A DNA stretch of 64,000 nucleotides from Candidatus Zixiibacteriota bacterium (GTDB lineage: Bacteria > Zixibacteria > MSB-5A5 > GN15 > FEB-12), in contig JAVEYB010000001.1 in the NCBI GenBank assembly GCA_034003725.1, positions 394,641 to 458,640 on the forward strand, read 5' to 3'. The notes under the pieces are model-generated. The model was not told the DNA's origin. It saw nothing but the letters and a program-made list of their open reading frames with translations, and made no database searches. Both the position numbers and the translations under genes were made by a program. Each line of letters begins with the position of its first letter. Position 1 is the stretch's first letter. Below are positions 36,378-44,928 of the stretch, in pieces.

Positions 36378-36626
36378 CTATCCGACGCAGGTCCAGGAGC
36401 CGTTGACCTTCCGGAAGCCGTGGTCGAGGAGTATGTCCTCGGGGATGTCGAGGCCGATATCGAGCATTTCCTCGAATACTTCCCGGTCGCTGCGCGAGCC
36501 GTACTTCTCGTCGAAGTCGCTGTAATCGACGTCGCAGGTGAAGTATTCGTAATACAGCGGCGTGCCGTCGGCTGTGCGGCGGATATTCCCGTTTTCGTCG
36601 CGAAGGCATTCGTTTTCGTCGGGCAT
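36378..36626 (-). CDS. Small acidic uncharacterised protein
   Basis: 82 residues, soluble, rich in Asp and Glu ('DVDYSDFDEKYGSRSDREVF'), with three Cys and a C-terminal 'HGFRKVNGSWTCVG'. No signal peptide or membrane segment. It is supported as a gene by a very strong ribosome site, AAAGGAGG, 6 nt before ATG 36626, and by its place between two related TPR genes on the same strand. No family is recognised. Confidence 0.65.
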   Translation of the reverse strand: MPDENECLRDENGNIRRTADGTPLYYEYFTCDVDYSDFDEKYGSRSDREVFEEMLDIGLDIPEDILLDHGFRKVNGSWTCVG

Positions 36627-36680
36627 AGCTGCCTCCTTTGCGTGTGATTGGTGTTGAAATTGATAGAAACTGATATTTGT

Positions 36681-37547
36681 TCAGTTGGCGCGAAGCGAGT
36701 CCGAGTCATCGGACCAGTTGTCGAGCACCGCGCGGATGGAATCCAGCCCGGCAATACTATCGCACGCCAGGCTTTCGGAACACTGTACCGTCATTTCCAG
36801 GGCCGCCCGCTCCCTGGCTCTGTCGCCGATGGTATGATATATTCGTGCCCGGGCATGATGCACCCAGGCGAACCAGATGTCACTGACCTCATTACCCTTC
36901 ACGGTCAGATCGTGTAACCCGGCTTCCACGTCGTCCAGATCGGCCAGTGCTTCATCGGTCCGCCGCATGTCCATCAGCACCACCGCCCGGTTAAAGTGGT
37001 AGCCGGGGAAATTGGGATTTCGCGTCACTAGCAACGTGGCCACCGACAGGGCGCTGTCGAACGATTTCATCAGATAGAGGGAGCGCGTGAGCCGCTCCAG
37101 TGGCGCCACCTTGGTGGTATCGATAGTATAGGCTTTGCTGTAGGCCCCCACCGCTGACGGGTACTCCTGCCGCAGCTCGTGAACGATCCCGCAGCCCAGG
37201 TAGGCCCAGCTGCTGGTAGAGTCATAGCGAATCGCCGAACGGTAGTCTATCAGGGCCGAGTCGTAGATTCCCAGTTCACGATAACAATCGGCCCGGGCAT
37301 TGTAGGCGTCGGCATATTCAGGGTTTTCCCGAAGCGCTTTGTTGTACATCTCCATCGCGTTGCGACATTTGCCCTGCCACCGATACCCAGCGCCCTGACT
37401 GAGGAAGTACTCCGGCCGGCTGATACAGGACAGCGAACTCAGCAACGGCAGGAGCAAGAACAACAGCAAGAGAAGTACAGGCTGAATCCGCACACGAGTG
37501 ACCGTATGGAGGCAATTGCGGGTCGAGTCGACTTTCAACTGGAACAT
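36681..37547 (-). CDS. Envelope TPR protein, possibly lipoprotein
   Basis: 288 residues. The N-terminus 'RIQPVLLLLLFLLLPLLSSL' is an export signal followed by Ser-Cys, an imperfect lipobox. About six TPR units follow ('NARADCYRELGIYDSALIDY' and similar). The frame stays open upstream to 37796, but that part reads through the tRNA-Leu gene and must be excluded. ATG 37547 has an excellent SD (GGGAGG) and precedes the signal sequence. It is paralogous to the TPR gene at 35471-36217 and lies just downstream of tRNA-Leu on the same strand. Confidence 0.8.
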   Translation of the reverse strand: MFQLKVDSTRNCLHTVTRVRIQPVLLLLLFLLLPLLSSLSCISRPEYFLSQGAGYRWQGKCRNAMEMYNKALRENPEYADAYNARADCYRELGIYDSALIDYRSAIRYDSTSSWAYLGCGIVHELRQEYPSAVGAYSKAYTIDTTKVAPLERLTRSLYLMKSFDSALSVATLLVTRNPNFPGYHFNRAVVLMDMRRTDEALADLDDVEAGLHDLTVKGNEVSDIWFAWVHHARARIYHTIGDRARERAALEMTVQCSESLACDSIAGLDSIRAVLDNWSDDSDSLRAN

Positions 37548-37661
37548 AAGAAACCTCCCGCCTATGGGCCCGATACGTTCCCCACAGCAATCAAGGAACG
37601 AAATTGGGAGGGAAATGTCAACGAATCGACAGGACGCGGCGGGAAATCGGGCATAAAAAAA

Positions 37662-37745
37662 TGCCGAAGGTGGGATTTGAACCCACACGCCCGTACAGGC
37701 ACTGCGCCCTGAACACAGCGTGTCTACCAGTTTCACCACTTCGGC
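37662..37745 (-). tRNA. tRNA-Leu (CAG)
   Basis: An 84 nt class II tRNA. The acceptor stem pairs GCCGAAG (5', ending at 37745) with CTTCGGC, with discriminator A. The anticodon stem CTGTG/CGCAG encloses the loop TTCAGGG, so the anticodon is CAG. A variable arm (TGCCTGTACGGGCG region) and the T-arm GTGGG-TTCAAAT-CCCAC are clear. CCA is not encoded. Complementary A/T runs flank the acceptor stem and a T-run follows the 3' end, which could end transcription. Confidence 0.95.
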
Positions 37746-37794
37746 ATTTTCAGATCTGAGTCTGCAGCCCGGTTTCCCGGCCCGCAGGGAGACC

Positions 37795-37822
37795 AATATA
37801 CGGGCTCATTGGGAAAAGGCAA
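37795..37822 (-). promoter_or_regulatory. Probable sigma-70 promoter of tRNA-Leu
   Basis: Reading the minus strand, TTGCCT (37822-37817) is followed after 16 nt by TATATT (37800-37795). The implied start would be about 40 nt upstream of the mature tRNA 5' end. The -35 overlaps a 7 bp inverted repeat, CTCATTG/CAATGAG (37805-37811, 37820-37826). Confidence 0.5.
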
Positions 37823-38435
37823 TGAGATTTTTCCCCGCCATCCCGCATGATGCCGCGTCGTCCGGATCGGGAGATCTCGTACCCGGAGATACAGTCGACG
37901 CGGCGCTCGCTGCGGGCGACGCCCCCATCCGGTAAGGAGTTACCGACGCGTATGTGGGTTTAATAATCTATGATCATATTTTCGTATCGATTGGAGTCGG
38001 TCAGTGGTCGGGTCCGGCTTGTGCATATTTTCCCAAAATCGTCCATTTTCGTTGCTATATGAAACAGGCCAACCGGTTAAACGCTTGACATTTACGAGGC
38101 GATCCGTATTTTAAAATTGTTGGCTTGGCGAAAAAGTCGCTGCCGGAGAGTCAGTCTCAGGAGCACACTCGGTCCGATCAGACGTTTACCGCATTGATGC
38201 CGTGATTAAAGCTCGAACCACCTGCATACCGCTCACAGCAGCGCTCGCGTGGCGCGTGGTGTTTGGAGTTCGCGCCTGATGCGGCTGTGGGTCCGTTTCG
38301 ATCGTCGCCTGTCTGCCCGGATTGCTCTCCCCGTTACATATACCACATACTTCAGCCGCGGATCCCGCATACTGTCTATAGACGATACGAAGAATAGAGA
38401 TAAAACCTGAAACCCGTGAAACATGTAAGGTGCGT
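37823..38435. other. Long intergenic region before the secreted protease
   Basis: About 610 bp with no gene that has a ribosome site or family resemblance. It contains a candidate promoter at 38085-38112 reading right. The remaining 320 nt to the protease start would be an untranslated leader. No known riboswitch was recognised in it. Confidence 0.5.
38085..38112 (+). promoter_or_regulatory. Probable sigma-70 promoter of the dockerin-protease gene
   Basis: A perfect TTGACA (38085-38090), 16 nt spacer, then TATTTT (38107-38112) within an AT-rich patch. It lies about 320 bp upstream of ATG 38436 and is the only good sigma-70 match seen in this intergenic region. Confidence 0.5.
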
Positions 38436-41400
38436 ATGAAAATCCGGAGCGCTATTGGAATGTTGCTGGCCTGCCTGCTCGCCACCGGGGCAGTGTACGG
38501 CCAGGTCAGCCATGGGGGCGAACCTGTCAGTTTCTCGAGCGCGGTCAAGTCGTCGATCGACTCCCGTCTGATGCCCTCGATAAACGTCGACGAACTAATC
38601 GCCGAGGATGCTGCCGAACCCAAGGATGTGCCGCAGCGGTTCGGCTGGCCACATGAAGTCGACTATACGCTGTCCAATTCCGGAACCTGGGACACCCTGC
38701 CGAACGGCGATCGCCTGTGGCGGCTGCGGGTGGCCTCGCCGGGCGCCTATTCGATCAACATTCTGTACGAACGGTTCGATATCCCCAACGGGGCGCGGCT
38801 GTTTTTGTACAATGCGGATAAGTCGCACGTGATCGGATCGTTCACGTTCGAGAACATGCAGCCGGACGGCCGTTTTGCGACGCAGCCGGTCATGGGCGAC
38901 CAGGTCGTAATCGAGTATTACGAGCCGTTTTTGGTGCGCGGCAAGGGCGACATCCAGATATCATATGTCGTTCACGCGTACCGCGACCTGTTCAATAGGC
39001 ACAAAGACAAGGGCTTCGGCGATTCCGGCTCGTGCAACAACAACGTGCACTGCCCGGAAGCGGCCGACTGGCAGGACCAGGTGCGCTCTGTGGCCATGAT
39101 CATCAACCAGAACGGCAGCCGCTGGTGCTCGGGCTCGATGGTGAACAACGTACGACAGGACCTCACGCCGTACTTCCTCACCGCGAACCACTGTCTCACC
39201 GGCGTAGAGTCGCAGTGGGTCTTCGTCTTCAATTACGAAAGCCCCAGCTGCTCCAACATCGACGGTCCGCTCAGCCAGACGATCACCGGCGGTACGGTAC
39301 TCGGCAACAGTTCGACGTCCGATTACGGGCTGATCGAATTGTCGACCGATGTACCCGAGGTATACAACGTGTGGTACAACGGGTGGTCGGCCGTTGATGT
39401 GCCGGCGACTTCGGCTGTCGGCATCCATCACCCGGCCGGTGACATCAAAAAAATATCCTGGGAAAACGACCCGCTGGCTTCCACCGCGTATCTCGGCGCT
39501 CCCGGCTCCGGCGACACCCACTGGCGGGTGTTTGACTGGGACGACGGCACCACCGAGGGCGGCTCCTCCGGCTCGCCGCTCTATGACCAGAACCATCGCG
39601 TGGTCGGCCAGTTGCACGGCGGCTATGCCGCCTGCGGCAACGATGATGAGGACTGGTACGGCAAGTTCTCCCGCTCCTGGAGTCTCGGCCTGAGCGCCAT
39701 TCTCGACCCCGACAACACGGGCACGCTGACGCTGGACGGCCGCAACGCCACCGGCGTGTCGATCACGCACGAACCGTTGATGGACACGCAGGACACGGTA
39801 AACGCGTACGAGGTGCTGTGCACTATCACGGCCACCGCAGAGCCGCTCGACATGAGTTCTTTGTACCTGCACTACGATGTCGGATCCGGATACGTTCTCG
39901 AGGCGCTCACCGCCACGGGAGGCGCCGATGAATATCATGCATTCATTCCGGCCCAGTCGCCGGGCACGGTCATCGACTATTTCCTCACGGCCGCTGATAC
40001 CACCGGTGAGGCCGACACCGCCGGCGTATACACATTCCGGGTCGCCGACTACGGTGTCAGTCTTGCCCCTGCGGTCGTGACGGGCACGGGCGCGGTAGAC
40101 GACTCGGTCTGGTACGGCCTGAAGATCAAAAACACCGGCATTTTCAGTGACGATTACACGCTGTCGGTCAGTGGTAATTCGTGGACGACGGTTATCTATG
40201 ACGAGACCGGCACGACACCTCTTTCGTCAACCGGAACGATGGTGTCAAATGATTCGATGATGTTGCAGGTCGCGGTGATCGTTCCGTCGTCATTCTTCGG
40301 CGATATCGATACGGCTGTCGTCATGGCGACATCGACCGCCGGTCCGGTAAACGCGTCGTCGATGGCGATCACGACCTCGGCGGGCGAACCTCTTGCGCTG
40401 CCGTTTTTCGACGCGTTCCCGGCACCGACTGTCGATATCGGCAAGTGGGTCGTGGTCAGCAACGTGACGGCTACCAGCGGCTCGATCAACCCGCCATCGG
40501 CGCCGTATGCCGCCAATTTCAACGGCAGTCCGACCGGCCGCGACACGTTGATGTCGCAGGCCATCGACCTGAGCGGCGCTACCGACATAGCACTGGTGTA
40601 CCACTACCAGCAGACCGGAAACGGTGAGTCTCCGGACGCGGGCGACGATCTTTTTGTCGAGTACATGAACTCGTCGGCCAACTGGGTGCTTGTCAATCAG
40701 CACCTGGGATCAGGCCCCGACATGAACACATATGAGGAGGTCACGTATTTCCTCCCGCCCGATGCTTATCACTCCGGATTCCGGATTCGGTTCCGTAATA
40801 CGGCGACATCGGGCGCATTCGACGACTGGTTCGTTGACAATGTTTCGGTTGACGTCAATTTCCCGCCTGAGATCGACGTGACGCCGACCAGTATCAGCGA
40901 GAATCTCCCCCAGGGCGACACCTCGACGCAGATGCTGTATATCAACAACATAGGTCTGGGCGGCTTGAACTTCACGGCAGAGATTCAGGCGGCGTTCAAG
41001 CGCAACGAGACTTTCGAGCGGCTGCAGGCCATGGGCATGGTGCAGCCGGCGTATCCGACTTCGTATCCCGACGAGCAATTCGCGGTCGAAGTCGGCAAGG
41101 GGATGTTCGATCCGAGGGTCGGATACGACGTTACCAAGGATGCGGGCGGACCGGACGCGTTCGGCTATCTGTGGATTGACTCGGACGAACCGGGCGGTCC
41201 GACGTTCACATGGAACAGCATCGCCGGCACGGGATTCGACATTGTCGGTCCGATGATCGATGACACGGCGATCGGCCCGATCGAACTCGGATTTGGTTTC
41301 CCGTATTATGGGAACACGTACAGCCAGATCTGGGTCGGTTCCAACGGCATCATCGGATTCAGTGCCACCGACATGCGCTCCCTGAGCAACGTGGCCATTC

Positions 41401-42158
41401 CGACCGGAGGCACGCCGAATAACATGATCGCCTGGATGTGGGATGATCTCAATCCGAAGGATCCCAACAATCCCGGCGCTCACGTCTATATAGACACGAC
41501 CGGCAACCGGTGTGTTATTCAGTTCACGAATTATCCTGAGTACTCGGCTGGGGTCGGCGACGTGATCAACGCCCAGGTGATTCTCGAGTCCGACGGGACG
41601 ATCACGATCAATTACCTGTCGGTGGCGCCGGGATTCGATCTCACCTCGAGCACGGTCGGGATCGAAAACGACGCCGGCAACGACGGTCTGCAGGTGGTGT
41701 TCAACAGCGGTTCGTACGTGCACGATTCGCTCACGGTCGTCTTCTACTCTCCCTATCAGTGGCTGACCATGGATCACCAGAGCGGGATTTTGGCAGGCGG
41801 CGGTTCCGACAGCCTGAAGTTGTCGTTCCGAACTGAAGGGCTGGAGGACGGCGTATACGACGCCAACGTCATTGTAAACAGCAATGACCCCATGAATGGG
41901 CAGATCATCGTCCCGGTGCAATTGACTGTCAGCTCGGGTCCGCAGTACATATGCGGCGACATCAATAACGACAGTACCGGACCGGATTTGTCCGACTTGA
42001 TTTATCTGGTCAACTATCTGTTCACCGCCGGTCCGCCACCTGCGGTGATGGAGTCGGCGAATGTCAACGGAGCCGGCGGGAACGAGCCTGATCTGTCCGA
42101 CATCATTTATCTCGTGAACTTCCTGTTCATGGGTGGCCCGGCGCCGGCCTGTCCGTAA
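38436..42158 (+). CDS. Secreted trypsin-like (lysyl-endopeptidase-type) protease with C-terminal dockerin module
   Basis: 1240 residues from ATG 38436 (AAGG upstream; a GTG two codons earlier is possible). Signal peptide about 1-24. The S1 protease domain (about 205-430) shows the triad His252 ('FLTANHCLTG'), Asp296 ('SDYGLIELS') and Ser378 ('EGGSSGSPLYDQ'). The Cys pattern and the 'GSSGSP' active site resemble Lysobacter-type lysyl endopeptidases. Beta-sandwich domains fill the middle, including a MAM/choice-of-anchor-like part ('LPFFDAFPAPTVDIGKW'). The last about 65 residues are two dockerin-like calcium repeats ('DLSDLIYLVNYLF' and 'DLSDIIYLVNFLF'). Probably an extracellular protein-degrading enzyme that binds a surface partner. 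Confidence 0.88.
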   Translation: MKIRSAIGMLLACLLATGAVYGQVSHGGEPVSFSSAVKSSIDSRLMPSINVDELIAEDAAEPKDVPQRFGWPHEVDYTLSNSGTWDTLPNGDRLWRLRVASPGAYSINILYERFDIPNGARLFLYNADKSHVIGSFTFENMQPDGRFATQPVMGDQVVIEYYEPFLVRGKGDIQISYVVHAYRDLFNRHKDKGFGDSGSCNNNVHCPEAADWQDQVRSVAMIINQNGSRWCSGSMVNNVRQDLTPYFLTANHCLTGVESQWVFVFNYESPSCSNIDGPLSQTITGGTVLGNSSTSDYGLIELSTDVPEVYNVWYNGWSAVDVPATSAVGIHHPAGDIKKISWENDPLASTAYLGAPGSGDTHWRVFDWDDGTTEGGSSGSPLYDQNHRVVGQLHGGYAACGNDDEDWYGKFSRSWSLGLSAILDPDNTGTLTLDGRNATGVSITHEPLMDTQDTVNAYEVLCTITATAEPLDMSSLYLHYDVGSGYVLEALTATGGADEYHAFIPAQSPGTVIDYFLTAADTTGEADTAGVYTFRVADYGVSLAPAVVTGTGAVDDSVWYGLKIKNTGIFSDDYTLSVSGNSWTTVIYDETGTTPLSSTGTMVSNDSMMLQVAVIVPSSFFGDIDTAVVMATSTAGPVNASSMAITTSAGEPLALPFFDAFPAPTVDIGKWVVVSNVTATSGSINPPSAPYAANFNGSPTGRDTLMSQAIDLSGATDIALVYHYQQTGNGESPDAGDDLFVEYMNSSANWVLVNQHLGSGPDMNTYEEVTYFLPPDAYHSGFRIRFRNTATSGAFDDWFVDNVSVDVNFPPEIDVTPTSISENLPQGDTSTQMLYINNIGLGGLNFTAEIQAAFKRNETFERLQAMGMVQPAYPTSYPDEQFAVEVGKGMFDPRVGYDVTKDAGGPDAFGYLWIDSDEPGGPTFTWNSIAGTGFDIVGPMIDDTAIGPIELGFGFPYYGNTYSQIWVGSNGIIGFSATDMRSLSNVAIPTGGTPNNMIAWMWDDLNPKDPNNPGAHVYIDTTGNRCVIQFTNYPEYSAGVGDVINAQVILESDGTITINYLSVAPGFDLTSSTVGIENDAGNDGLQVVFNSGSYVHDSLTVVFYSPYQWLTMDHQSGILAGGGSDSLKLSFRTEGLEDGVYDANVIVNSNDPMNGQIIVPVQLTVSSGPQYICGDINNDSTGPDLSDLIYLVNYLFTAGPPPAVMESANVNGAGGNEPDLSDIIYLVNFLFMGGPAPACP

Positions 42159-42182
42159 CAGAGCCGAATTGACGCGAATATT

Positions 42183-42213
42183 CGGAGGGGTGGTTGGAAA
42201 AACCGCCCCTCCG
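42183..42213 (+). terminator. Hairpin after the secreted protease gene
   Basis: An 11 bp stem CGGAGGGGTGG (42183-42193) / CCGCCCCTCCG (42203-42213) with one G-U pair and a 9 nt loop. An AT-rich tract follows instead of a pure T-run, so it is a weak or bifunctional terminator 25 bp after the stop codon. Confidence 0.6.
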
Positions 42214-42267
42214 ATATATATTTAAGGATGTCTACGGCTCTCACCCGATAAGGAAAGGACAGACATT

Positions 42268-44823
42268 GTGACGCACCGACTCGCGGCACCAGTCCTACTC
42301 GCCCTGCTGGTGCTGGTTTGCAGTATCGGAGCCTCCGCCGCTCCGTCAGAGGAATACTACCTCCAACTCACGTTCGACTCCCGCAAAGACCTGTCCGTAT
42401 TGACGAAGCTGGTATCGATCGACAATGTGGTCGGCGACACCGTTTTTGCGTATGCCAACGACCGACAGCTGGCCTCGCTGGAAGCATCGGGGTATGCTTT
42501 CACGGTACTGCCTCATCCCTCGTCTCAGGCCCAGGTGGTCATGTCCTCGGAGAAGGACATCGAAGACTGGGACGCGTACCCGACCTACCCGGCGTATGTG
42601 GCGATGATGGAGGATTTTGTTGCCAACTACCCCTCCCTGTGCGTGCTCGACACGATCGGGACGACCGTACAGGGGCGACTATTGCTGGTCCTCAAGATTT
42701 CCGACAACCCATCCGTCAACGAGGCCGAACCTGAAGTCTTGTACACGTCTTCCATGCATGGCGACGAGACAACCGCCTATGTTCTCACGCTTCGCTTGGC
42801 GGACTCGCTCCTTTCCACCTACGGCGTGGATCCGGTCATGACCGCCCTCGTGGACAATTTGGAGATATTCATCAACCCGCTCGCCAATCCCGACGGCACG
42901 TACTACGGCGGCGACAACACGTTGAGCGGGGCTCGCCGATACAACGCCAACGGTGTCGATCTCAACCGGAATTTCCCGGACCCCGAGGACGGCCAGCACC
43001 CCGACGGCAACTCCTGGCAGCCGGAAACGATTGCCTGGATGGACTGGGCGGCCGACCACAACTGCGTGCTCTCCGCCAACTTCCACGGCGGCGCAGAAGT
43101 GTTCAACTACCCCTGGGATACCTGGTCGACACGGCATGCCGACGACGCGTGGTGGCAGTTTGTCGGTCACGAGTACTGCGATACCGCCCAGACCTACTCT
43201 CCCCCGGGCTATCTCGACGGGTTCAATGACGGCATCACCAACGGCTCCGACTGGTACGAGGTAGCCGGTGGCCGCCAGGACTATTTCGGTTACTTCCACG
43301 GCGGCCGCGAAGTCACCATGGAGATTTCCGACACCAAGCTTCTCTCCGCCTCACTGCTGCCTGCATGGTGGGGATACAATCGGCGCTCGCTCGTCAATTA
43401 TCTCGAGCAGGCCTACTATGGCATCCGCGGCACGGTGACGGATGCGATAACCAGCGATCCGCTTGCGGCGACGATCCGTGTCCTCGGGCATGACATTGAC
43501 AACTCGGAAGTGTTCACGGATCCGTTGCACGGCGATTACTATCGTATGATCAAAGGCGGTACGTACACGCTCGAGTTCAGTTCGCCGGGCTACTTCTCCG
43601 ACACGGTAACGGGAGTGACGGTCGCGGACTACGCATCAGTCGTCCTGAACGTGCAGCTGACCCCGTTGCCTAACGAGCCGGTGATCACGTTCTCGTCGCA
43701 GAACGCGGGCCTGGTATCCAGTGGTGAGACGGCTGCGTTCAAGATTGCCTTGACCAACCTGGGGGCAGGCAACGCTACCGGCGTGCAAGCGGTGCTGTCG
43801 TGCGACGACACGTTGATCACCGTAACCACCGCAAGCGCGGCGTACCCGAACCTTACCGCACTCGGCGGAACGCAGTTTTCGCTGACGGATTACGTTATCG
43901 AGATCGATCCGGGGACTCCCCCGGAATACGAAGCGGCGTTTAACCTCGAAGTCACGGCCGACGGCAGCTATGCCAACTGCCTGTCGTTTTCGATGATGAT
44001 CAACGCGTCGGTAGAGGACTTCGAGTCCGGCGACTTCTCGACTTTTGCGTGGACGTTCGACGGCACCGCGCCGTGGACGATCACTACCACGGAAACCCAT
44101 TCGGGAGTCTATGCGGCGCGATCCGGTGTAATCACCCATAACCAGACCACCGGGATGGCGGTGACGATCAACAACCTCGTCGCCGACACGATTTCGTTCT
44201 GGTACAAGGTTTCGTCGGAGAGCGGCTGGGACTTCCTGCGGTTCTATATCGACGGAGCCGAACAGCAACGCTGGTCAGGTTCGGTGGACTGGACCCGCGC
44301 ATCGTATCCGACGACGGCAGGGACGCACACGTTTCGGTGGGCCTACACAAAAGACGGCAGCCAGTCCACCGGCTCCGATGCGGCGTGGGTCGACTTCATT
44401 GAGTGGCCGTCGTCCAATAACGACAAGGACGGTGACGGGTACACCGACGCGGTCGATAACTGTCCTGATGATTTCAATCCCGAACAGGCTGATGACGACA
44501 CCGACGGTCACGGCAATCTCTGCGATAACTGCCTGTCGGTGTTCAACCCGGATCAGAAGGACGACAACGAGAACGGCATCGGCGACGCCTGCGAATGCTG
44601 TCAGGGAAGCACGGGCAACGCCAACAATGACGCGTCCGACGCGGTCGACCTGTCCGATTTGATCTATCTCGTCAACTACCTGTTCCTTGGTGGTCCGGCG
44701 CCGGTGTGTGTCGAAGAGGCCAATACAAACGGCGATGTCGGCGGCAGTGTCGATCTGTCGGATTTGATCCACCTTGTGAACTTCCTGTTCCTCGGCGGCC
44801 AGAGCCCGGCTCTCTGCTTGTAG
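42268..44823 (+). CDS. Secreted M14 zinc carboxypeptidase with TSP3 repeats and dockerin module
   Basis: 851 residues; GTG start with AAGGAAAGGA upstream. Signal peptide about 1-24. The M14 domain (about 105-395) shows the zinc ligands His and Glu in 'SSMHGDETTAYVL', the substrate Arg in 'ANGVDLNRNFPD', the third zinc ligand His in 'SANFHGGAEVFNYPW' and the catalytic Glu in 'GGREVTMEISDTK'. A CarboxypepD-reg-like domain follows (about 397-475), then Ig-like and MAM-like beta-sandwiches. Next are thrombospondin type 3 calcium repeats (about 714-780, 'DKDGDGYTDAVDNCPDDFNP') and a C-terminal dockerin-like pair ('DLSDLIYLVNYLFLGGPAP'). It follows a protease with the same C-terminal module; the two probably act together on extracellular protein. 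Confidence 0.9.
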   Translation: MTHRLAAPVLLALLVLVCSIGASAAPSEEYYLQLTFDSRKDLSVLTKLVSIDNVVGDTVFAYANDRQLASLEASGYAFTVLPHPSSQAQVVMSSEKDIEDWDAYPTYPAYVAMMEDFVANYPSLCVLDTIGTTVQGRLLLVLKISDNPSVNEAEPEVLYTSSMHGDETTAYVLTLRLADSLLSTYGVDPVMTALVDNLEIFINPLANPDGTYYGGDNTLSGARRYNANGVDLNRNFPDPEDGQHPDGNSWQPETIAWMDWAADHNCVLSANFHGGAEVFNYPWDTWSTRHADDAWWQFVGHEYCDTAQTYSPPGYLDGFNDGITNGSDWYEVAGGRQDYFGYFHGGREVTMEISDTKLLSASLLPAWWGYNRRSLVNYLEQAYYGIRGTVTDAITSDPLAATIRVLGHDIDNSEVFTDPLHGDYYRMIKGGTYTLEFSSPGYFSDTVTGVTVADYASVVLNVQLTPLPNEPVITFSSQNAGLVSSGETAAFKIALTNLGAGNATGVQAVLSCDDTLITVTTASAAYPNLTALGGTQFSLTDYVIEIDPGTPPEYEAAFNLEVTADGSYANCLSFSMMINASVEDFESGDFSTFAWTFDGTAPWTITTTETHSGVYAARSGVITHNQTTGMAVTINNLVADTISFWYKVSSESGWDFLRFYIDGAEQQRWSGSVDWTRASYPTTAGTHTFRWAYTKDGSQSTGSDAAWVDFIEWPSSNNDKDGDGYTDAVDNCPDDFNPEQADDDTDGHGNLCDNCLSVFNPDQKDDNENGIGDACECCQGSTGNANNDASDAVDLSDLIYLVNYLFLGGPAPVCVEEANTNGDVGGSVDLSDLIHLVNFLFLGGQSPALCL

Positions 44824-44847
44824 CGATTTCGCGCATAGCGATAAGGG

Positions 44848-44876
44848 CCCCCGGCCGAGTGGCCGGGGGTTTTTTT
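44848..44876 (+). terminator. Strong rho-independent terminator
   Basis: A perfect 9 bp GC stem, CCCCCGGCC (44848-44856) and GGCCGGGGG (44861-44869), loop GAGT, followed directly by seven T residues. It ends the peptidase transcription unit 25 bp after the M14 stop. Confidence 0.93.
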
Positions 44877-44928
44877 AATCGTCGCGTTTCGCCTTTGACA
44901 TTGAACTGACGGAGCGGTTATTTCGAGC

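Noticed and set aside
37548-37796. Longer N-terminus of the TPR protein at 36681
   Set aside because: It translates the tRNA-Leu gene. A good SD and signal peptide mark ATG 37547.
37805-37832. Rho-independent terminator on the + strand (CTCATTG/CAATGAG followed by T residues)
   Set aside because: No + strand gene lies upstream of it. It overlaps the probable tRNA-Leu promoter, and the stem is short with few GC pairs.
38436-44823. A cellulosome
   Set aside because: The dockerin-like tails are on peptidases, and no cohesin, scaffoldin or glycoside hydrolase occurs in the window.
44895-44923. Promoter TTGACA-17-TTATTT before the sodium:solute symporter
   Set aside because: The -10 matches poorly and lies only 5 nt from the start codon, leaving no room for a leader with a ribosome site.
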